This document shows, one piece after another, positions 24,765 through 34,477 of a stretch of DNA of 64,000 nt (within the stretch, counting starts at the first letter, position 1; each line of letters opens with the position of its first letter). Origin of the DNA: Phenylobacterium sp. Lineage in GTDB: Bacteria; Pseudomonadota; Alphaproteobacteria; Caulobacterales; Caulobacteraceae. The DNA is taken from assembly GCA_018001015.1 (NCBI GenBank), contig JAGNIV010000004.1, positions 143,543-207,542 on the forward strand. Reading direction: 5' to 3'. The position numbers were made by a program, and so were the translations under genes. The notes beneath the pieces were generated by a model. The model was not told where the DNA came from, did no database searches, and was given only the letters and a program-made list of their open reading frames with translations.

Positions 24765-25156
24765 GGCCTGGCGCGGGCCAGGAAGGCGTCGAAATCGCGG
24801 ATGTAGTCGGCCTCGTCATAGGGGGTCGAGGCCAGCACCAAGCAGACCGAGCCGGAGGAGAAGTTGTCGATCTCCCGCCACTGCATGGGTCCGATGTGGA
24901 GCCCGACATGCGGGCGGTTGAGGGTGACCCGCTCCTCGCTGACGCCGTCGTGCAGACGCACGTCGAAGCTGCCGGAGACGGCGATCAGCAGCTGGTGCAG
25001 GGCCTTGTGCGCATGGCCGGCCCGCACAGATCCGCTGGGGACGTCATAGAGGTAGTAGACGCGGGCGATGCTGAAGGGGACGTGGGCGTCGGACTCGATG
25101 AAGGACAGATTGCCCCGCGGGTCGGAGATCACCGGAAGGTTGATGAGGTTCGCCAA
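24761..25156 (-). CDS. dTDP-4-keto-6-deoxyhexose 3,4-ketoisomerase (FdtA/QdtA-like cupin)
   Basis: 131 residues, single cupin. DPRGNLSFIE near the start, RVYYLYDVPSGSVRAGHAH with the paired active-site histidines, and HQLLIAVSGSFDV match the FdtA/QdtA sugar ketoisomerases. It converts dTDP-4-keto-6-deoxyglucose to the 3-keto isomer, the substrate of the aminotransferase it overlaps by 4 bases. A separate acyltransferase such as FdtC is not adjacent; the GNAT gene at 15507 or the ACP machinery may fill that role. Confidence 0.88.
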   Translation of the reverse strand: MANLINLPVISDPRGNLSFIESDAHVPFSIARVYYLYDVPSGSVRAGHAHKALHQLLIAVSGSFDVRLHDGVSEERVTLNRPHVGLHIGPMQWREIDNFSSGSVCLVLASTPYDEADYIRDFDAFLARARP

Positions 25157-25213
25157 GTCGCTCTCCTGCGCCGGTTCCGAAATGGCGGGCGAGGCCCCCC
25201 CAAGTCAACCGTT

Positions 25214-26665
25214 TCAGGCCAGGGCCTGGGCCAGGCCCGGCAGCCGGCCGATGACCCCGGCGGTGAGTTCCTCACGACGCTCCCAGAGTTCGCGGTACCA
25301 GGCGCTGCGGGCGGCCGCCTGGTGGGCGAACATGCGGTGGTCACGAACATAGTCCCAGGCCTGCCGGGCCATCACTTGACGCGCGGGCTCGTCGCGCAGG
25401 GCCTCGGCGAGGCGCGGCGCCCAGTCCTTCAGCCGGTGGGCGATCAGGCCGGTCTGCCCGTGAACGATGGTCTCGGCATAGATGGTGGGAGAGGCCAGGG
25501 TGACCACGCCCCGGGCGGCGGCGTCGAGGAACTTGGCGTCGCTCTTGGTGTCCTCGTAGAGCCGCCCTTCCACGGGCGAGAGCGAGACCGCGCAGGTGGC
25601 CATCAGGTCGAGATAGGCCTCGTAGGGCATGTAGTCGTGGAAGCTCTTGTTGGCCGTCGGCAGGGCGTCGAACACCGCCCGGTCGCCCACCACCACATAT
25701 TCCACCTCCGGAAATTCCTCGGTCACCGGCGCGAGCGAGGCCGCCACCCGTGCGGCGAACTTGCCCCGCGACAGGGCCCCGTAGAAGACCCGGCGGGGCG
25801 CCGGGGCGGGGGGAAGGGGAGGCAGGTCGAAAACGGCGTTCGGGAACACCTTGACCGCGGGATTGTACTTGGAAAACGCCCGCCCCAACCGCTCGGTGGA
25901 GGTCTGCAGCGCGTGCGTGAAGCCATAGGTGAGCCAGTCGTCGGGCGCCAGCTTGCGCCCAGCGACGGCGGCGATCATGGCCGGATGATCGTCGATCTCC
26001 ATCACCACAGGCCAGCCGCGCCGGACGGCGTCGGCCATCGCCACGCACCAGGCCTTGGCCGAGGGCAGGAGCGGGCGTTGCAGCACCAGGATCTTCGGGG
26101 ACTCGGGCCCAAGCGGCAGGAAGGTGAACGGCGCGCCGCCATAGGCCACGGTCAACTCGGGCTCGCTGCGCAGGGCGTGGGCCGGCAGCCGGGTGCGGAT
26201 GTCCATCAGCCGAGGCGCAAATGCGGCGATCTGGACGGGCAGGGGGGCGGGTTCGGCCGCGCTCTTCTGAACCACCAGCAGCAGGTCGCGGTCCTCGACC
26301 TGGGGGAGTTGGGCCGGCGCCAGGCGAGGGGCGAAGTCGTCGAAGTGATCGTCGCCGGGGATCAGGGCCTGAAGCTTGGCGATCCGGAAGGTGTCGCCCA
26401 GGGCCTCAAGGGCGGCGGCGACGTGGGCCCCGGAGCGCGAAGCGGCCACCAGGACGCCGTCCGCCGCGAGAGCCTGGGCGTGGGTCTTCAGGTCCTCAAG
26501 GCTCAGGCTGTCGAGGTCGGCGATCACGACGCCGTCAGGGGTGTCGGACACGAAGGCCGCGGCGGGATTGCGCGCGGCATAGGCCCTCTCGAACGCGGGC
26601 GCGCCGGTTCCCACATAGACCAGCCGTCGGACGGTCAGAGGCGTGCGGCCGTCAAGCAGGGACAT
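25214..26665 (-). CDS. Glycosyltransferase, GT-B fold
   Basis: 483 residues, cytoplasmic. The C-terminal part has a GT-B donor domain: VFYGALSRGKFAARVAAS, then EYVVVGDRA, MPYEAYLDLMATC and KFLDAAARGVV, where an E-x7-E motif is partly replaced by an SDAKFLDAAARG block. The N-terminal half holds EIDDHPAM, a feature of some large glycosyltransferases. Same strand as the aminosugar genes with 57 bases between, so it may transfer the 3-amino sugar made by them. Transcribed away from recA. Donor and acceptor unknown. Confidence 0.75.
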   Translation of the reverse strand: MSLLDGRTPLTVRRLVYVGTGAPAFERAYAARNPAAAFVSDTPDGVVIADLDSLSLEDLKTHAQALAADGVLVAASRSGAHVAAALEALGDTFRIAKLQALIPGDDHFDDFAPRLAPAQLPQVEDRDLLLVVQKSAAEPAPLPVQIAAFAPRLMDIRTRLPAHALRSEPELTVAYGGAPFTFLPLGPESPKILVLQRPLLPSAKAWCVAMADAVRRGWPVVMEIDDHPAMIAAVAGRKLAPDDWLTYGFTHALQTSTERLGRAFSKYNPAVKVFPNAVFDLPPLPPAPAPRRVFYGALSRGKFAARVAASLAPVTEEFPEVEYVVVGDRAVFDALPTANKSFHDYMPYEAYLDLMATCAVSLSPVEGRLYEDTKSDAKFLDAAARGVVTLASPTIYAETIVHGQTGLIAHRLKDWAPRLAEALRDEPARQVMARQAWDYVRDHRMFAHQAAARSAWYRELWERREELTAGVIGRLPGLAQALA

Positions 26666-26771
26666 GCGGAACTCCGGAGCGGACGCCGCAGCTTAAGAGG
26701 CGTTATGCGGGGCGAACAAGGCGCCGCTTCCTGAACCTGATTGCGTCAGTTTCGGACGTAGGGTCCGAAAA

Positions 26772-26786
26772 GAACATCTTGTGAAC
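26772..26786 (+). promoter_or_regulatory. LexA-type SOS box of recA
   Basis: GAAC-N7-GAAC, the reverse complement of the GTTC-N7-GTTC box known for LexA in alphaproteobacteria. It lies 92 bases upstream of the recA ATG. A possible -35 TTGTGA (overlapping the box) and -10 TACACC at 17-base spacing would place the operator over the promoter. Confidence 0.85.
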
Positions 26787-26877
26787 GGAGAACAAACTAA
26801 GTACACCTGAGTCCGGCGGCGGGGAGAGCGATCTACCCCACCGGGTTGGCGGAATCATGGGATAGGGAGTGCTTGGT

Positions 26878-27948
<1,071 letters not shown>

Positions 27949-27953
27949 GCGGC

Positions 27954-27982
27954 TCCGGCGGCGGCTTCGGCCCGCCGCCGGA
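27954..27982 (+). terminator. Hairpin after recA
   Basis: An 11-bp perfect stem (TCCGGCGGCGG with its complement) around a 7-base loop, starting 6 bases after the recA stop. No T-run follows, so it may be a weak terminator or an mRNA 3' end stabiliser. The remaining bases up to alaS (27983-28222) carry no gene and no clear RNA element that I can see. Confidence 0.5.
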
Positions 27983-28222
27983 CCGGTTCCCACCGTTCAC
28001 GTGGACGGCCGCTTTGGCCCTCGGAAACCCGTCGCCGCGCCCCCGCAAACCGCGTGGCTGACGGGGCAGGGCCGAACCCCGCACGGTCGTTCACGCAGGA
28101 GAAGGGCGCTCGGACTCCGGTCCAGGCGTCCTTTTTCTTTGCGGCGACCTCCAAGTCTCGTAAACGGACCCCAATATCGCAGCGCAATACGCGCCCCATT
28201 TTGAAGTCTAGCGTCTAGAGCC

Positions 28223-30862
28223 ATGCCGAGCCTGAACGAGATCCGCAGCGCCTTCCTGGGCTATTTCGAGAAGAATGATCACCTGATCATTCCGTCGGCT
28301 CCCCTGGTGCCGCAGAACGACCCGTCCCTGTTGTTCGTCAATGCGGGCATGGTGCCGTTCAAGAACTACTTCACCGGCGCCGAGACCCCGCCCGCGCCGC
28401 GCGCGGCCTCGTCCCAGAAGTCGGTCCGGGCCGGCGGCAAGCACAACGACCTGGACAATGTGGGCTATACGGCCCGCCACCACACCTTCTTCGAAATGCT
28501 GGGGAACTTCTCCTTCGGCGACTATTTCAAGGAAGGCGCGATCGAGCACGCCTGGACCCTGCTCACCAAGGAATTCAAGATTCCGGCGGAGAAGCTGCTG
28601 GTCACGGTCTATCACACCGACACCGAGGCGGCCGAGCTGTGGAAGAAGATCGCGGGCCTGCCCGACGAGAAGATCATCCGCATCTCCACCAGCGACAATT
28701 TCTGGTCCATGGGCGACACCGGCCCCTGCGGCCCGTGCTCGGAGATCTTCTACGACCACGGCGCCCACATCCCAGGCGGCCCCCCCGGCAGCCCCGATGA
28801 GGACGGCGACCGGTTCGTGGAGATCTGGAACCTGGTCTTCATGCAGTTCGAACAGTTCGCCGACGGCACGCGAAAGCCCCTGCCCAAGCCGCAGATCGAC
28901 ACCGGCATGGGCCTGGAGCGGATCGCTGCGGTTCTGCAGGGCGTGCACGACAACTACGACATCGATCTGTTCCGCACCCTGATCGCGGCGAGCAAGTCGC
29001 TGGTGGCCGGCGGCTCCAATGGGCCCTCGCACCGGGTGATCGCCGACCACCTGCGCTCCACCAGCTTCCTGATCGCCGACGGCGTCTCGCCGTCCAACGA
29101 AGGCCGCGGCTACGTCCTGCGGCGGATCATGCGCCGGGCCATGCGCCACGCCCACCTGCTGGGGGCCGAGGAACCCCTGATGCACCGCCTGGCGCCCGTG
29201 CTGATCGCCGAGATGGGGACCGCCTATCCGGAGCTGCGCCGCGCCGAGCCGGTGATCGTCGAGACCTTGCGCCAGGAGGAGGAACGCTTCCGCCGGACGC
29301 TGGGCCGCGGCATGGCCCTGCTGGACGAGGCCACCGCCAAGATGAGCGAGGGTGGCGTGCTGCCCGGCGAGACCGCCTTCAAGCTCTATGACACCTACGG
29401 CTTCCCCGTGGACCTGACCCAGGACGCCGTGCGCGGCAAGGGCATGACGGTGGACATGGAGGGCTTCGAGGCCGCCATGAACCAGCAGCGCGCCCAGGCC
29501 CGTGAAGCCTGGACCGGGTCTGGCCAGGCCTCCGCGGCCGGCGAGTGGTTCGCCATCCGCGAGAGCCAGGGGGCCACGGTGTTCCTCGGCTACGACAGCG
29601 TCGAGACCACCGCAGAACTGCTGGTCCTGGTGGAGGGCGGCGCTGAGATCGACAGCGCCAAGGCCGGCCAGACCGTCCAGGCGCTGTTTGACCGCACCCC
29701 CTTCTACGCCGAGAGCGGCGGCCAGGCGGGTGACACCGGCGAGGCCGAATGGGACGGCGGCAAGGGCCGGGTGATCGATACCCAGAAACAGGCCGGCGAC
29801 CTGCACGTCCATGTGCTGGAGATCACCGAGGGCACGCTGACCCCCGGAGCCCGTGTGCGCCTGCTGGTGGACGCCGAACGGCGCCTGACGACGCGCTCCA
29901 ACCACTCCGGCGCGCACCTGCTGCACGCTGCCCTGCGCAATGTGCTGGGTCCCCACGTCTCGCAAAAGGGCCAGATGGTGGACGGCGAGCGCCTGCGCTT
30001 CGACTTCAGCCACGGCGGCCCGTTGACCGGCGCCGAGCTCGACGCCATCGAAGCCGAGGTCAATGCGGTGGTCCGCCAGAACCTGCCGGCCGTCACCAAG
30101 GAGATGGCCCCGGAAGAGGCCATCGAGGCCGGCGCCATGGCCCTGTTCGGCGAAAAGTACGGCGACAGTGTGCGTGTGCTGGCGCTCGGCAAGGCGCTGG
30201 AGGGTGACGGCGACTATTCGGTCGAACTCTGCGGCGGCACCCACGTGGCCCGCACCGGCGACATCGCCCTGTTCAAGATCGTCTCGGAGACCGGCGTGGC
30301 CGCCGGCATTCGTCGGATCGAGGCGCTGACCGGCGAGTCAGCCCGCCGCTATCTCAACGATCAGGCCGCCGTCGCCAAGGCGCTGGCCGATCAGTTCAAG
30401 ACCCCTGTGGCCGAGGTTCTGGCCCGGGTCGACGCCCTGGACGCCCAGCGCCGCAGGCTGGAGAAGGACCTGGCTGAGGCCAAGCGCCAGCTGGCCATGG
30501 GCGGTGGCGGCTCGGGCGGCGAGGCCGCGGCCATCGAGGACATCGCCGGGACCAAGCTCATGGCCCGGGTCATGGACGGGGTCGGCGGAAAGGATCTGCG
30601 TCCGATCGTCGAGGAATACCGCAAGCAGGTCCCCGACGGCGTCATCGCCATGGTCGGCGTGGCCGACGGCAAGGCCGCCATCGCCGTGGCGGTGATGGGC
30701 TCGGCGGCGGGCAAGTTCAACGCCGCCGACTTGGCCAAGGCCGCCGTGATCGCCATGGGCGGCCAGGGCGCCGGCGGCCGTCCCGACTTCGCCCAGGGCG
30801 GCGCTCCGGACGGCGCCAAGGCGGCCGAGGGTGTCGCGGCGGTAAAGGCGGCGCTGGGCTAG
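28223..30862 (+). CDS. alaS: Alanyl-tRNA synthetase
   Basis: 879 residues, the usual length. Class II catalytic core with [17 protein letters not shown]; discriminating ATP-site block [14 protein letters not shown]; editing domain with [12 protein letters not shown] and [12 protein letters not shown], whose histidines and cysteine hold the editing zinc; C-terminal oligomerisation region with a coiled coil (about 720-760) and a glycine-rich C-Ala domain. Charges tRNA-Ala with alanine and clears mischarged serine/glycine. ATG at 28223 and no strong upstream Shine-Dalgarno. Follows recA by 274 bases. Confidence 0.98.
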   Translation: MPSLNEIRSAFLGYFEKNDHLIIPSAPLVPQNDPSLLFVNAGMVPFKNYFTGAETPPAPRAASSQKSVRAGGKHNDLDNVGYTARHHTFFEMLGNFSFGDYFKEGAIEHAWTLLTKEFKIPAEKLLVTVYHTDTEAAELWKKIAGLPDEKIIRISTSDNFWSMGDTGPCGPCSEIFYDHGAHIPGGPPGSPDEDGDRFVEIWNLVFMQFEQFADGTRKPLPKPQIDTGMGLERIAAVLQGVHDNYDIDLFRTLIAASKSLVAGGSNGPSHRVIADHLRSTSFLIADGVSPSNEGRGYVLRRIMRRAMRHAHLLGAEEPLMHRLAPVLIAEMGTAYPELRRAEPVIVETLRQEEERFRRTLGRGMALLDEATAKMSEGGVLPGETAFKLYDTYGFPVDLTQDAVRGKGMTVDMEGFEAAMNQQRAQAREAWTGSGQASAAGEWFAIRESQGATVFLGYDSVETTAELLVLVEGGAEIDSAKAGQTVQALFDRTPFYAESGGQAGDTGEAEWDGGKGRVIDTQKQAGDLHVHVLEITEGTLTPGARVRLLVDAERRLTTRSNHSGAHLLHAALRNVLGPHVSQKGQMVDGERLRFDFSHGGPLTGAELDAIEAEVNAVVRQNLPAVTKEMAPEEAIEAGAMALFGEKYGDSVRVLALGKALEGDGDYSVELCGGTHVARTGDIALFKIVSETGVAAGIRRIEALTGESARRYLNDQAAVAKALADQFKTPVAEVLARVDALDAQRRRLEKDLAEAKRQLAMGGGGSGGEAAAIEDIAGTKLMARVMDGVGGKDLRPIVEEYRKQVPDGVIAMVGVADGKAAIAVAVMGSAAGKFNAADLAKAAVIAMGGQGAGGRPDFAQGGAPDGAKAAEGVAAVKAALG

Positions 30863-30873
30863 GGTTCCAAAGG

Positions 30874-30904
30874 AGGAACCACGAACCTCACGAACGACAC
30901 GAAC
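30874..30904. repeat. CACGAAC-type tandem motif, copy 1
   Basis: GAACCACGAAC followed by CTCACGAAC and GACACGAAC, a short tandem of CACGAAC units. The same start (AAGGA, then GAACCACGAAC) recurs at 63184-63204 at the 5' edge of a truncated gene. Lies in the alaS downstream spacer; no function is shown. It may mark an old insertion or deletion junction. Confidence 0.55.
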
Positions 30905-30923
30905 AGTGGGCTTCGCCTACGGG

Positions 30924-30963
30924 GTCATCCCGCGTGGCGAAAGTGCGGGACCCACCGATCCCT
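30924..30963 (+). repeat. Partial REP-like element
   Basis: GTCATCCCGC followed by a TCCCGC/GCGGGA hairpin and CCACCGATCCC. It resembles the left half of the elements at 38283-38389 and 40920-41014 but has no right half. The rest of the alaS downstream region (30965-31109) shows no gene or motif I can name. Confidence 0.4.
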
Positions 30964-31109
30964 CCGGCACGCTCGCCGCATCTAGGAGTCGGGCTCTGCG
31001 CGTGGCGTCCGCCGACACGGGCCCAGGATCGTAGGTGTCTCACACCGCCCCGCTCAGAAGTGGACACTCAGGATGTCGCCTTCGGTTGGCGAGCGGCCGT
31101 TCAACGCTC

Positions 31110-32129
31110 TCACACGGTGAGCTGCCGCTCACCTAACGCCACCCCTAACCCGGCCAGCGCCGCCCCCACCGCCTGCGTCGGATATCCGGGCGCCGGCGCC
31201 TCCCTCGTCCCAGGTAAGGTGTGCAGGAAGGCGTCCATGATCGCCGCCACCGGCGCCGCGCGGGCGAGGATCGGCCGCACGGCAGGGGGGCGCCGCTTCG
31301 CCGCCTCCAGCCACCGAGCATAGGCCCAGCGGGCATAGGCGCTGTCATAGTCCGCGTGGGCGACCAGGAACGCCCGCTCTTCCGCTGAGAGATCGAATCC
31401 TGACCCAAGCGCATAGCCAAAGTCGGCGAGATAGAGATCGTCGCCGTCGGTCAACAGGTTGCGGGCGTGCAGGTCGAAGTGGAAAAGGCCCTGCTTGTTC
31501 ATAAAGGCGACGGCGCTCATCCACTGATCGTGCACGGCTGCCAGCTTCGCGCCCGTCGGCCGCGCCGCTTGCAGCCAGGCCTCCAGGTCCCGGCCAACGA
31601 ATTCCTGGATCATGACGATATTCGCCGGTGCGCGGGTCACCTCATCTACCCTGGCGATGATCGCCGCGTTTCCCGACCAGAAGGTCGGAATCCGCGCCAG
31701 CCAGGCTTCCTGCTGCTCGCTGAGTTTCGGGGCCGTGCGCGGCAGCACGCGCGCATGGTGCAGGATCGGAAAGTGTGGGCACGCTCCGGAGAGCGCCCAG
31801 CCGCTCGTCACCCGGGCGGCCGCCAGCTCCCGCCCCGCAGCGAAACCCGCCGAGCCGACGGCATATTGGTAGAGGCTGGGCAGGCCGAAGAGATCAGCGG
31901 TGACGCTTCCCGCCGGCCCAGCGTCGAGCTCGCGCCGGGTCAATGCCATGCGCTTGGCGAACACCCTCTGGCCCCGGAAACGCAAGAACGCGCTCTCGCT
32001 GCCATGGAAGCTGACCCGCCAGTCTGCCGCGTCCAACAGGGCCGTCAGGTCGCCGTCGCTGAGCGCCGCGAGGGTTGTCGCCGCCGCCTCGTGCGCACGG
32101 CTCCGGCGCTCAAGTTTCTCCGACCCCAT
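31110..32129 (-). CDS. Protein kinase-like/phosphotransferase-fold protein
   Basis: 339 residues from the ATG at 32129; a TTG at 32144 would add 5 residues. The catalytic loop FHFDLHARNLL (about 216-226) carries the HxD aspartate and asparagine, and ADFGY has the metal-binding DFG. A lysine in VFAKRM may be the ATP lysine, and a helix with E in AAGRELAAA may salt-bridge to it. This is the minimal kinase fold, shared with aminoglycoside and lipopolysaccharide kinases. Members annotated as protein kinase family are common in actinobacteria and scarcer in this group. Substrate unknown. Repeats flank its 3' side. Confidence 0.6.
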   Translation of the reverse strand: MGSEKLERRSRAHEAAATTLAALSDGDLTALLDAADWRVSFHGSESAFLRFRGQRVFAKRMALTRRELDAGPAGSVTADLFGLPSLYQYAVGSAGFAAGRELAAARVTSGWALSGACPHFPILHHARVLPRTAPKLSEQQEAWLARIPTFWSGNAAIIARVDEVTRAPANIVMIQEFVGRDLEAWLQAARPTGAKLAAVHDQWMSAVAFMNKQGLFHFDLHARNLLTDGDDLYLADFGYALGSGFDLSAEERAFLVAHADYDSAYARWAYARWLEAAKRRPPAVRPILARAAPVAAIMDAFLHTLPGTREAPAPGYPTQAVGAALAGLGVALGERQLTV

Positions 32130-32318
32130 CGTGGCGATCCCCAACCCACACCTCGCCGAAGCGCTCTTTTCCTGAATCCTGAAGAAGTGACCTCGGAATT
32201 CTAGCTCACGGCCGGCGTTTCCACACGGCCTCGGTCGAATAGCGACGTTGGCCTCCAGTCCGGACGCGGACCATCGGCCGAAAGGTGTTGTTCCTGTCGT
32301 TCGCGCGCGACCTTCCCC

Positions 32319-33245
32319 CTACCGCGCGGTGCAGGTCACCTTGTTCAGCGGAAAAGTCGCCGCCTTGCGGCCGGCCTCACTGTCGTAGAGGAACCCGCTG
32401 TCGTCGGGCAGCAGGGTGATGGCCTCCTGTTGGGCCAGGGGCGGGGCCCGGAACACCGAGACGTTCTCGCCCGGCGTCAACTTGGCCGGAATGCCCTTCG
32501 ACAGGTCGAAGCCCAGCTCCACCACCGCCATATAGGTCAGCAGCACGGCGCGCTTGCCGTCGCGGCTGATGTCCAGGCCGGTGGGGATCCACCCCGGGAA
32601 GGGCAGGTCGGAGAGCAGTTTCGGCAGGTCCAGCTGGCCCAGCTTGCTGAAGACCTGGACGCCGGCGGTCTGGCGCAGCTGGTTGGCCGAAAGGCGGTAG
32701 ACAGAGGCAGGGCCGGGATTGGTCATCTCCTTGTCGACCGGCTTGGTGACCACGAAGAGGTCGCCGTTCGGGTGCAGGGCGAAGGCCTCGACATTGCGCG
32801 GGCCGTCGGGATAGCGGGCGCGGACAACCCGCAGGGGCGTCTCGACCGCCGCATAGGTCTTCTTTTCCGGCAGGATGGTGAAGCTGACCTCCGAGCGGGC
32901 GCCGGCGTTGTCGCCGACATCGCCGAGATAGAGGCAGGTCTTGGCGCCGCAGGGGCCTAGCGACAGTTCCTCGATATCCGCCGGCTTGGGGCCCTTGAGG
33001 TTGACGATCTTCAGGTCGCCGCCGGCCATGTCGGTCACGAAGAAGCGCAGGTCATCGCCGGAGTCATTGTGATGATAGAGCCGCCCCGGATAGGCCCGGG
33101 AGGCTTCCAGGCCGCTGGCCTCGTCGATGGGTTTCGACGGGATCGAGGCCGCCAGGACCGGTGCGCTCCAGGCCTTGCAGACCCCCGCCTCGGCGGTGAG
33201 CGGCGCGGCGATCAGGGCGCAGGCGAGGAGGGTGGCGGCGCGCAT
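32319..33245 (-). CDS. Secreted beta-propeller-like protein of unknown function
   Basis: 308 residues. A signal peptide ends at AEAG (about 20). The body is a repeat of short beta blades: EASRAYPGRLYHHNDSG, LYLGDVGDNAG, EAFALHPNGDLFVVTKP, GLDISRDGKRAVLLTY and EAITLLPDDSGFLYDSE. Family relatives with a LYLGDVGDNAG block are described as esterase/phytase-like propellers, but no catalytic residues can be confirmed. Four cysteines could form two disulfides, fitting an exported protein. Gene stands alone. Confidence 0.6.
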   Translation of the reverse strand: MRAATLLACALIAAPLTAEAGVCKAWSAPVLAASIPSKPIDEASGLEASRAYPGRLYHHNDSGDDLRFFVTDMAGGDLKIVNLKGPKPADIEELSLGPCGAKTCLYLGDVGDNAGARSEVSFTILPEKKTYAAVETPLRVVRARYPDGPRNVEAFALHPNGDLFVVTKPVDKEMTNPGPASVYRLSANQLRQTAGVQVFSKLGQLDLPKLLSDLPFPGWIPTGLDISRDGKRAVLLTYMAVVELGFDLSKGIPAKLTPGENVSVFRAPPLAQQEAITLLPDDSGFLYDSEAGRKAATFPLNKVTCTAR

Positions 33246-33302
33246 GGCTTGGCTCCGGATGACGGGGCCGGCACGATCTGACCGACCTCGCCGCCGGTCA
33301 AG

Positions 33303-33683
33303 CTAGGGCTTGGTGAAGATGCAGAGCTTATTGCCGGTCAGGTCTCGGACATAGGCGCCGTAGAAGCTGGTGGAGTCGGCGGGCCTGGGTCCCGGCGCGC
33401 CTTCATCGACGCCGCCATTGGCGAGGGCCGCGGCGTGGGCGGCGTGAACCGCCTCCTTGGAGGGAGCCAGGAAGGCCACCATGATCCCGTTGCCGGGGCG
33501 GGCGGCCTCCCCGTCGAAGGGCGGGCAGATGAAGGTGTTGGCCTCGCCGTCCTTGGGGCCGTAGCCGGCCCAGCCGCCATCCACGAAGGCGCGGTGATAA
33601 CCGATGGCGCCGAGCACCGCATCGTAGAATGGCAGAGCGGCCGCGACATCCAGCGCCCCGATGGTGACGTATCCGATGGACAT
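33303..33683 (-). CDS. VOC family (glyoxalase-like) protein
   Basis: 126 residues with two beta-alpha-beta-beta-beta units of the vicinal oxygen chelate fold: VTIGALDVAAALPFYDAVLGAIGY at the start and FYGAYVRDLTGNKLCIFTKP at the end. The usual first histidine ligand of true glyoxalase I is absent, so it is more likely a dioxygenase-like or binding protein of unassigned substrate. Transcribed alone, 57 bases from the beta-propeller gene. Confidence 0.72.
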   Translation of the reverse strand: MSIGYVTIGALDVAAALPFYDAVLGAIGYHRAFVDGGWAGYGPKDGEANTFICPPFDGEAARPGNGIMVAFLAPSKEAVHAAHAAALANGGVDEGAPGPRPADSTSFYGAYVRDLTGNKLCIFTKP

Positions 33684-33741
33684 GAAATTCTCCCTGTCTG
33701 GTTGGCGGTCAGCCTAGCAGACGGAAAGAACAAAACAAGAA

Positions 33742-34317
33742 CTATGGCTGAGCTTTGTTCTCGGCGGGGAGGCCGATCTGCACCAGCTTCCACTCAAACC
33801 AGCCACGCCGCTGGAAGGTGAACACCGTCTGGCGGGCGGGTTGGTCCGGCGCGCGGACCACGAACCGCGAGCGGTTCGGGCCCCAGTAGCGGAGCGAAGG
33901 CCAGGGTTCCTTGACCGCGCTGATCACCTGATCGGGCAGGTTATCGGGCAGGGGCGGCTCGGCGGGCGCCTTGCCGGGCTGGTAGCCGCGGGTCAGGGCG
34001 TGCAGCCCCTCGACGCTGACATAGCGCTCCACGGCCGGCGGCGGGGGGGTCAGGGGCTCCAGGGCGCGTTTCATGGCGCCGATGGGATCTGTCCAGATGG
34101 TCGGGGCCGGCGCCGTGGTGGCGTTGGGCGTGGGGCCGAGCTGGCCCTTCAGGGTCCCCCGAACGGCGTCGTAGTCCACCAGTTCGGCGAGACCCTGGGC
34201 GTCGCCGTCGCGGGCGTTGGCCTTGAGCGCGCGGAAGGCGAACCAGGGCGCGGCGACGAAGGCCACGCAGGCCCCCAGCAGCAGCACCAGGATCAGGTTG
34301 AAGATGGTCCGCCACAT
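33742..34317 (-). CDS. DUF2939 family membrane-anchored protein
   Basis: 191 residues from the ATG at 34317; the upstream extension to 34365 is not needed. One N-terminal transmembrane helix (about 6-24) is followed by the DUF2939 pattern AFRALKANARDGDAQGLAELVDYDAVRGTLKGQL split over helices, then a proline-rich linker and a C-terminal beta domain ending RRGWFEWKLVQIGLP. Family role unknown. It is probably anchored in the inner membrane with the body in the periplasm. Confidence 0.7.
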   Translation of the reverse strand: MWRTIFNLILVLLLGACVAFVAAPWFAFRALKANARDGDAQGLAELVDYDAVRGTLKGQLGPTPNATTAPAPTIWTDPIGAMKRALEPLTPPPPAVERYVSVEGLHALTRGYQPGKAPAEPPLPDNLPDQVISAVKEPWPSLRYWGPNRSRFVVRAPDQPARQTVFTFQRRGWFEWKLVQIGLPAENKAQP

Positions 34318-34477
34318 GGGCTGAAGCCTCGCTGAAGTCGCACAATGATTAACATGAGCGGCCAAGCTTCCTAGAGGTTCCTCCCAGAAGGCGAGCCGGA
34401 GGCTTGCGCCGGGCGCTCAAGAGCGCGAGGTTTGCGGATTGTTTGAACCATAAAAAGCCCAGGGAGGGCGCGATTTC

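Noticed and set aside
27983-28222. Leader of alaS as a possible riboswitch or T-box
   Set aside because: T-boxes are not expected in this group and I could not find a specifier loop or antiterminator; no structure could be supported.
30934-31323. 129-codon plus-strand ORF downstream of alaS
   Set aside because: It begins in repeat sequence and runs over the 3' end of the kinase-like gene on the other strand; composition is not protein-like.
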